From positions 1,054,001-1,118,000 of the forward strand of contig NW_017386008.1 in assembly GCF_000237925.1 (NCBI RefSeq): a DNA stretch of 64,000 nucleotides, in the 5' to 3' direction. This stretch comes from Schistosoma mansoni. Lineage: Eukaryota > Platyhelminthes > Trematoda > Strigeidida > Schistosomatidae. Positions 57,705 to 64,000 of the stretch are shown piece by piece. Under the pieces are notes generated by a model. It searched no databases. It was not told the DNA's origin and saw nothing but the letters and a program-made list of their open reading frames with translations. Positions within the stretch are counted from its first letter, which is position 1. The number at the start of each line of letters is the position of its first letter. Position numbers and translations under genes: made by a program.

Positions 57705-57960
57705 ATGACGTTCATTATAATGCCCTCTCTTTTTGTTTTGAAGGAGGCTTTGATGATCCTTGGTTCATGAGATTCCCATCCAATAAGTGCATTTTGTGCT
57801 TTTCTGGATAGCATCAATGCAACTCCTTGTGTATGTGAGACATTCTCTTCTTCATGACCGCAGTGTAACAGAAGCTAATCGTTGTTATCCAATCTGCTTC
57901 CAATATGTTTCACTGATTCCAAGCAACTTCAGATTGTATTTTCTCAGACATCAGAAATAA
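57705..57960 (-). mobile_element. LINE family 2 endonuclease-region fragment
   Basis: The sequence acgttcattataatgccctc, ttttgaaggaggctttgatg and following is homologous to 19400-19670 in the same (minus) orientation. Only the N-terminal endonuclease region is present. It is flanked by a tagcatagcatagcat run at 57684-57702. Confidence 0.7.
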
Positions 57961-58029
57961 TAACAAAAATGAATAACAACAAACTCTCCCCTCTTTACAC
58001 ATAACCATATTAACACACTGAAATATATG

Positions 58030-58195
58030 AATATCAAAAATGAATCTCTTGAAGTCTTTCTAATAAACCATAAAGAGTGGACACATTCATATCGGTAATC
58101 AGAAAGTTGTTCCTTACATGGAAAGGTAGCAAATTTCTATAAAATTGAATGGATTTAATAATTAGAATCCTTTAATAACAAATTAAATGGCTTTA
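58030..58195 (+). repeat. Unassigned dispersed repeat, copy 2
   Basis: Partner of 52060-52220, same orientation, roughly 90 percent similar by eye. Confidence 0.6.
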
Positions 58196-58244
58196 GTTTA
58201 ACGTCCATGTCATATAATATAAATGTCACGAAGTTTTAAACATA

Positions 58245-58480
58245 TATGGATTTTCATAGTTGAAAACACGAGTCAATTGAAGCTAGATCACCATGGAAAA
58301 CCTGGAAGCACTGAACGACCTTTTCGTCCTATTATGAGACTCCTCATCAATGCGCATCCCCGATCCCCCATCCGTGAGATTCGAACCCAGAACCTATCAG
58401 TTTCGTGCCAGATCACTTAACCGATAGACCACTGAGCTAGCCGGCAACCAACGGCGTTAATGTCTCACCTTAACCATTTA
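58245..58480 (-). mobile_element. SINE B
   Basis: From tcaattgaagctagatcacc to gaccactgagctagccggc, with box B antisense gagattcgaacccag. Stem I and the cleavage triplet of the ribozyme have drifted. Confidence 0.8.
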
Positions 58481-58674
58481 ATTTACAATGAATTGTATGA
58501 TTATATCCTTTCATTAATGAAGATGAGTTTGGATCAACAGAGCAGTAACGTAATATGATTGAGTAGGAAATGATATATTCAAACACAATAGTTAAGAATG
58601 ATGTGTGTCATGTGGTAAAATTGAAGTGAGATGAAGAAGGTGAAGATATTAAAAGGTAATGGTTGATTGATGAT

Positions 58675-58986
58675 GGGCCCATTGATGAGTGTTTATCAAT
58701 TTAACATCTCTTGTGGAGTCAGTTACATTGACCGTAATCATTGGTCCTCATCCTCAGCACTCATGAACATGTACCGTCATGGTCAGGAAAATGCTTTGGT
58801 GGATACATCAAAGGCATTGTTCTATACCGCTTGAGTGTCTATGAACATAATATTAAAGTTGAAGATGCCCTATATTATATCTTATCACGTCCCTAGTCGT
58901 CTATCAAAAAGCGAGAGTTAAGGCTCAATATATCTAGCTAAAGTATATAGTGTTAATATAACTATTATTAATTTAGGTTAATTCTT
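58675..58986 (+). mobile_element. Penelope-like GIY-YIG fragment fused to LINE-2 5' end (copy 2)
   Basis: Collinear homolog of 43296-43625: atgagtgtttatcaatttaa, then a shared block through aacataatattaaagttgaag, gatgccctatattatatctt and the AT-rich linker ending ttaggttaattctt, directly followed by the LINE-2 5' UTR. Homology is continuous across the junction. Confidence 0.78.
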
Positions 58987-59640
58987 CTAGTAGCTCTTCC
59001 GAGGATACTGCCAGTCGCTTTCATAGTAATGGAGGAGGGTTGAACAAGTAGTGAACAACTCTATCCTGTAAAAAACAACCTTACTACTACAACCTTACAA
59101 CCTACTACTACGCTAACCACATTAAACAACCTTATTACTACAACCTTACAACCTTACCACATTAAACAACCTTATTACTACAACTTTACAACCTACTACT
59201 ACGCTAACCACATTAAACAAATTAAACCATTTAAACTATGTTCTCTGAGTTGAACAATCCTCATTCAGAAGAATTATGATCCCTCATGATGAAAGTCGTG
59301 ATTCTTCACAAGTCATGAGACCGATACCCCTTCTAACAACCACAACGGCAACTTTTATCATAACATGGAACATTCAGAGAATATGGTAGACTATGACGAC
59401 CAGTCAAATAGCAATGGAAATGATGAGATACAACTTGATGCTGTTGCTCTGAATCAGTGAAATCCATTGAACGCAATCTTGACAGAAAAGGATAGATTGG
59501 TGAAAGATGGTGTGCTGTGGTGACGAATAGGAAAATGCTGTCCTCAGAAGCATGCGAGTCACTTATTCGATAGTTGTCTCATGGAACCAGAATCATCAAA
59601 ACATCCTTCTAAACAAAGGATATAGAAATTTCTTTGATGT
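58987..59640 (+). mobile_element. LINE family 2 5' end fragment with tandem-repeat expansion
   Basis: The 5' UTR (gctcttccgaggatactgcc, aatggaggagggttgaac) and the start of the element are homologous to 42740-43295 in reverse. A local expansion (59080-59235) of ttaaacaacc, ttattactacaacc and ctactactacgctaaccac units interrupts it. It stops near 59640. It is preceded by the same GIY-YIG fragment as the 43-kb copy. Confidence 0.78.
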
Positions 59641-59907
59641 TAGAAATAATCTTCGAAATAACTAACAATATACTATCATTTAAATAAGTGTAGTTTGACA
59701 CAGTTTAAAGATTAGATTGTCATTCTTTACTCTTGAATACTCGATTAGTCGGTATCGATCGAAGTTTTAGTGAAATTTGTCATAAATTTATGAATTTAAA
59801 TTAGTTCTCTCTAAAAGTAAGTTCAAATTATATGGTGATGGCTTTAAATGAAGTAACTGTTATGTACGTAAACTAGTGTCAGTTTAGCTCATCAAAGATA
59901 TTTACAG

Positions 59908-59908
<1 letters not shown>

Positions 59909-60000
<92 letters not shown>
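59909..60000. repeat. (TA)n microsatellite
   Basis: About 90 bp of alternating TA broken once by a gat step. The apparent reading frame through it encodes only Tyr-Ile repeats and is not a gene. Confidence 0.97.
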
Positions 60001-60001
<1 letters not shown>

Positions 60002-60003
<2 letters not shown>

Positions 60004-60385
60004 AAAACCTGTAAGCACTGGACGGCCGTTCCGTCCTATTATAGGACTCCTCAGCAGTGTGCACCCACAATCCCGCACTCGCGAGATTCGAATCCAGGAC
60101 CTATCAGTCTCGCGCCAGATCACTTAACCGATAGACCACTGAGCTGGCCGGTATCCAACAATGTTAATGTTTCACCTCAAGCAATCCACAAAGTTTGAGC
60201 AACCATTCACCAATGTCATCAGTCAGTTGATATCTCTCAACAGACCTGGTTGAACTCCACTGGTTACTGCTTCTCACTAGAACTCCAGGAAATACCTGAT
60301 GGAGCCAGTCACTAATGAGCACATGATCATTATCAGTAGGGGTGGTCTAGCTTCAATTGACTCATGATATCAACTATATAAAATT
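60002..60385 (-). mobile_element. SINE B beside a TA microsatellite
   Basis: Minus-strand SINE B from gtaagcactggacggcc to gaccactgagctggccgg. GAAA reads GGAA. A short inverted piece of the same SINE lies at 60340-60385. It follows a (TA)n tract. Confidence 0.75.
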
Positions 60386-60419
60386 ACTAAAATCTCCACA
60401 AAACCCCTTCTGACAATAT

Positions 60420-60995
60420 TTATTAACCAATCAAAAACAAACTATAGAAACATGTAATGAGTAAGTAGGATAAAATATGTGAAAAGACATACAGACACAC
60501 ATATAAACACACATTCATATTCTTTTATAAAACAATTAAAATAAATAAGCCAATCAGTGACAAGGTCAAAATCTGGTATATATATATATATATAAGTGAA
60601 TAAATTGAAATGTCCAAAAATTAGAATAAACAGTTATGTAAAGTGAATAGATGACATTATCCTATCTGTCACCATAGTAGTAATGACATACTGACTAACT
60701 CTTATAAATAGATGGTTACTACTTGTACATACCTCTTGTTCCGAAAAAAAATAACTGCTTACTGTTATGAATAAAAAAGAATCCTAATCTATCTTTAATC
60801 TTTTAACATGGATTGATCCTAATAATCATATCTCTCATTAATTATGCTTAATACTACTTATTATTGTGAATTATTAAAGTAAAACAAACTGGAGCATAAC
60901 AATTGGTGATAATTATAAGTAATGTCCAATATATTTTTATTGTTTATATCATAATCTTATTTAGTATATTAATATATCTAATTTTTGAATATAAT
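60420..60995. other. AT-rich stretch, nothing recognised
   Basis: Includes a short (TA)n at 60578-60593. No gene or element signature. Confidence 0.6.
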
Positions 60996-60999
60996 GTTA

Positions 61000-61500
61000 T
61001 TTATTTATTGTTCATTTAAATACATAAATATTGGTACAAAGAGGCACCAGATCTCATTCGATTTGTGTGAGGGATGTGATACTGATCAGGTGCCCAAACT
61101 GAAACATGTGATTTTCTTAGGGGAGGGGGCACAATCGGAGCCTTTGACCTAAAGGTCTAATTCACAAAGCAGTGGAGCATCGTGAGGAGATGCAATCCCA
61201 TGGTAGTCGGTGATCAACAATTGATTCATACGCCATTTGATCCCTCAGGATATTGGAGCCTATGTGCACTATTCGTTTGGAATCAGGGTTTTCCAACTCC
61301 CTTAGGTGGACTTTCCGTGTCCAACAACCCGGTTAAAGCATCAGACATTTGCTTTTCATTCTGTCAATTTCGTGAAGAACACCCGTGGTGTGAGAAGGCA
61401 GTCAATAAGAGGTCGTTGACAGAGGTTATATACGCGTGGCCATGTGTGAGCATTTGGAGAGAAAGAGCGTACTCTCTCCACTCTCAGCCGTACCAGGGCA
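61000..61500 (-). mobile_element. LINE-1 partner element (family E), minus strand
   Basis: The tail attggtacaaagaggcacca and body (ggtgcccaaactgaaac, gagcctttgacctaaagg, atgcaatcccatggtag) match the other three copies. The 5' end is near 61500 (ctctcagccgtaccagggca). Confidence 0.75.
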
Positions 61501-61574
61501 TAACTGTTATAAATTGTGACCAAGTTTATACCATGTTCATGTACGAAGGTGATAAGACCGCCAATTATAGAGCA

Positions 61575-61875
61575 GCAAATTATTGATCGGATCAAATGAT
61601 ACACGGAAACTGTACGAGCAATCTAAGAGTACTTGTCAGTTCTGCTTTCTGGTTAGCTTAGTCAGTTAAGTTTAGAACAGCCTCTGATGTATGAATCATT
61701 ATATTTCAAGCATATTGAGCTTATATACCAATTAAACTGAATACAAAGTAACATAAAATATAAAATAACATTTGTATAAGATTTAGGCAAATGTGGCTGT
61801 GAATAGGGGGTACAGTAATTGATAGACTAGGTATAACTTAAGAATGGTAAATCGTATAGTATTAGTCTATGGGTC
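61575..61875 (-). repeat. Dispersed TATA-bearing repeat (family F), copy 4
   Basis: Homologous over its length to 10915-11225 (shared agtacttgtcagttctg, acatttgtataagattt, gcaaatgtggctgtg, aatggtaaatcgta). It follows the LINE-1 partner repeat at 61000-61500. Confidence 0.65.
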
Positions 61876-61959
61876 ACCTTAAATCTACCCTGGTAATATT
61901 ATTAGCTTATTAACTATAGTGATTTTTTGTTGAACATCTCCAACCACCATCTTACCTCA

Positions 61960-62300
61960 ATATATATAGTGCACGCAGTGTCGAGCCACTTAGACTGGTG
62001 ACCACATTGCGACTCGATCGATAGCATTCGATCAGCACTAAGAAGGACTTGACATGCATGACACTGATCACCACCCAGTGATCAATCAATTGTGATTGCA
62101 TCTCAGTCCTACAGGAGGTTGGTCGCGGCCCGAATAGCTCAGTGGTAACGTCTCTGACTGTGAAACTGAGTGACACGGTATCGAAACCGCCAGGGAGCAT
62201 TCGTTCCCTCAAGATTACAGGTACACCTTGCTGACGAGTGCCAAGAAGCACGAAACCCGGGTCCAGGGTTTCCTGTTGACCTCCTCCAACCACCATCTTA
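61960..62300 (+). mobile_element. SINE C, plus strand, intact hammerhead core
   Basis: Head at 62130 (gcccgaatagctcagtggta), degenerate box B (tatcgaaaccg), then CTGACGA at 62231, hairpin gtgccaagaagcac, GAAA at 62252 and GGGTC at 62259-62263. A 5' part with a gatcaccacccagtgatc palindrome lies at 62068. Confidence 0.82.
62222..62275 (+). ncRNA. Hammerhead ribozyme core of SINE C
   Basis: CTGACGA, stem II gtgccaagaagcac, GAAA, CCCGGGTC, stem I from ccttg pairing with caggg. All core positions are conserved. Confidence 0.8.
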
Positions 62301-62469
62301 CGCCTGTTCCTCCTTAATCTGGTGAATTTCCAAGTTAAAATTCAACAATTTCCAATAAACCTTCAAATGACAACCATCATGCATGTACTAGTGACTAAAT
62401 ATGAGAGGTGATGACAGTAATTTTACAAATGAAACTATAAAAGGCAGAAACTATTTATGTGCTCACTAT

Positions 62470-63030
62470 GTTATAAGCAAAGATGAATAGTGGCTAGCAG
62501 CGGAACTCAGAAAGCGCGTTTCATCCCAACTGGGACTCGTCAGCTGAATCTACCTGCATCTCAGATTCATGTTTACTCTAGGACTCGAAACCAGCACCTT
62601 TCGCTTCATACGCCATCGCGTTATCCACTCGGCCACTGAGTCCTGATATCCACATGCTTGTGCGATGGAGTGAAGTTTGAATTAACTTAATATTGTTTGT
62701 TTGAATCTTCTAATTTATGTCTTAGAACTGCAACTGGTCAGTCACTTATTGACATATGTGCACACTATGCGTATTGCCTATTTAAATAAACAATACTAAG
62801 TGAATTCTAACTTCAACCCATTGTACAAGCTAGTGGCTATAAGGTCATAGTAGCTGAGTGGATAACGCGATGGCGTTTGAAGGGAACGGAACTGAGTTCG
62901 AGTCTCAGAGTGAACATCAACAAGTCTGAGATGCAAATATATCCAGATGACGAGTGCCGAATAGGACAAAACACGTATCCAACTGGATTCCACTACGAGC
63001 CACCATCCATCTTTGCTCACAATACTTTTA
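62470..63030. mobile_element. SINE A pair in opposite orientations
   Basis: A minus-strand unit (62470-62745) keeps CTGACGA...GATGAAACGCGC with TTC at the cleavage position. A plus-strand unit follows (62770-63030; gctgagtggataacgcgatg, gagttcgagtctc) with a decayed ribozyme. Confidence 0.78.
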
Positions 63031-63117
63031 GCCTAACTATCACACTACTAACAAAAAATCAGTAACATAAAATTTCGAAAAAGTATCTTATCCAATGAAA
63101 TTGAGTGATGATAGTTA

Positions 63118-63188
63118 TTGTTAAGCAAAGATGGATAGTGGCTAGTAGTGGAATCCAGGACAGGGCGCGTTTCGTCCTATTCGGGACT
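63118..63188 (-). mobile_element. SINE A ribozyme-half fragment
   Basis: Plus strand aagcaaagatggatagtggc to cgtttcgtcctattcgggac, truncated in stem II at the border of PLE C. Confidence 0.7.
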
Positions 63189-64000
63189 CTAATAAATCTT
63201 AGTATACGCTCTTTCACTCTTTCATACAATACTACAAAAGTCGAATTAAGTTCAATCTTATGACCTGTTTCAATTATCTGTTTGGCAATAGAGGATTATG
63301 GATGTTTATAATCTACTCTTATCGGGTAATTTGATTCTATTTGTTTCTGTAACCATTTTGGTACATTCACTTGGTATTGTTAATTTGAATCTTCCCATTG
63401 ATGTTTAGAACTGCAACTGGTCAGTCTCTTATTGGCATATGTGCATACTTTGCGTATTGCCTCGATATAGCCTAAATTGACAAGCATTGTAAGCAAAGAT
63501 GGACAGTGGCTAGCAGTGGAATCCAGTTTGACGCGGGTTTCGTTGGGAATCAGTAGCTGAGTGGATAACGCGATGGCGTTTGAAGCCAATGGTACTGGAT
63601 TCGAATCCCTGAGTGAACATCAACACTGAGATGCAGGTAGATCAAACTGACGAGCCCCAAATAAGACTAAACGCGCGTCCTGGATTTCACTACTAGCCAC
63701 TATTCATTTCGGTACATGTTCACACGATTGTTATGTATGTGTGACCACACACATTTAAATTGGTAATCACAGTGGGATATGACACAATCGTTTTCATGTC
63801 TTTTAATGAAGCATGGACCTCTTTCTTTCTTTGATAAAGACCATTGCTGCACAATACGTTTTGTTGATGTCTGATTTAAGCCTTTGTTTCAATAAAAAGC
63901 TATTTGAATCACCTCTAAATGGTAAGGTGATGTAGACAGGCTTTTTTTCCGCCAAGGCTACAGTAGGTCTCACTGTGCCATGAAATTTTCATCTATTGAT
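63186..64000 (-). mobile_element. Penelope-like element C, split by a SINE and cut by the window end
   Basis: The minus strand at 64000-63715 reads VRPTVALAEKKPVYITLPF and SNSFLLKQRLKSDINKTYC, the PLE region before the GIY-YIG domain. At 63372-63186 it continues WLQKQIESNYPIRVDYKHP and SSIAKQIIETGHKIELNS, the rest of the endonuclease region. SINE A (63372-63712) lies between. The element continues beyond the window. Confidence 0.72.
63368..63712. mobile_element. SINE A fold-back dimer inserted in PLE C
   Basis: An inverted 3' part and ribozyme half (to ggtttcgtt at 63544) are fused to a direct head (gctgagtggataacgcgatg) and ribozyme half (actgacgagccccaaataag). It separates the two PLE pieces. 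Confidence 0.78.

Noticed and set aside
59902-60123. ORF with Tyr-Ile repeats
   Set aside because: Translation of a TA microsatellite plus antisense SINE B.
1-64000. CRISPR array, prophage or integron
   Set aside because: No regularly spaced repeats or bacterial gene context; the repeats are dispersed eukaryotic retroelements.

Overview
The window looks like repeat-dense, AT-rich nuclear DNA of a blood fluke (Schistosoma or a close relative). The clues are a split animal-type core alpha-1,6-fucosyltransferase gene, tRNA-derived SINEs carrying the hammerhead ribozyme known from the schistosome Sm-alpha repeat, RTE-like LINEs with (TAAG)n tails, Gypsy-type LTR fossils and GIY-YIG Penelope-like elements (PLEs). 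A 200-base run of N marks a draft-assembly gap. No bacterial operon, CRISPR array, rRNA or stand-alone tRNA gene was seen. Species and family names are from memory of these families, not from a search. || HOST GENES. One host gene is well supported: a FUT8-like gene on the minus strand, 27313 down to 13337. Eight exons, including a 30-nt micro-exon, have matching splice phases and sum to exactly 587 codons including the stop. Its signal-anchor exon is missing; 35303-35446 is a weak candidate. A second set of possible minus-strand exons (38.0-39.4 kb) belongs to no gene I recognise. || LAYOUT. 0.3-5.1 kb: SINEs, a MITE-like element, a solo LTR, an LTR-type RT fossil and an internally deleted LINE. 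5.1-8.5 kb: nearly intact RTE-like LINE (family 1, minus). 10-13 kb: LTR relics and a tandem duplication, one copy of which holds a solo LTR. 13.3-27.3 kb: FUT8-like gene, its introns filled with LINE, SINE and MITE insertions. 27.7 kb: assembly gap flanked by a perfect 228-bp duplication. 30.7-35.2 kb: Gypsy-type fossil with LTR. 35.6-38 kb: LINE-1 partner element and a deleted LINE-1 copy. 40-43.6 kb: LINE family 2 (minus), interrupted by a solo LTR and preceded by a PLE GIY-YIG fragment. 44-46.5 kb: second Gypsy-type fossil. 46.5-49.3 kb: LINE-2 (plus), interrupted by an LTR. 49.7-52 kb: SINEs. 52.3-53 kb: 5'-truncated LINE-2 with a target-site duplication. 53.3-56.9 kb: a PLE hosting a second PLE, which hosts an LTR fragment. 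57-64 kb: SINEs, MITE, LINE-2 5' pieces and another PLE. || HOW IT FITS TOGETHER. Most of the sequence is layered retroelements, and target-site duplications let several insertions be ordered. At least three unrelated tRNA-derived SINE families carry a hammerhead core, often as fold-back or head-to-tail dimers. A LINE-2 lineage appears to have travelled with a PLE endonuclease fragment fused to its 5' end, because the same junction occurs at two loci.
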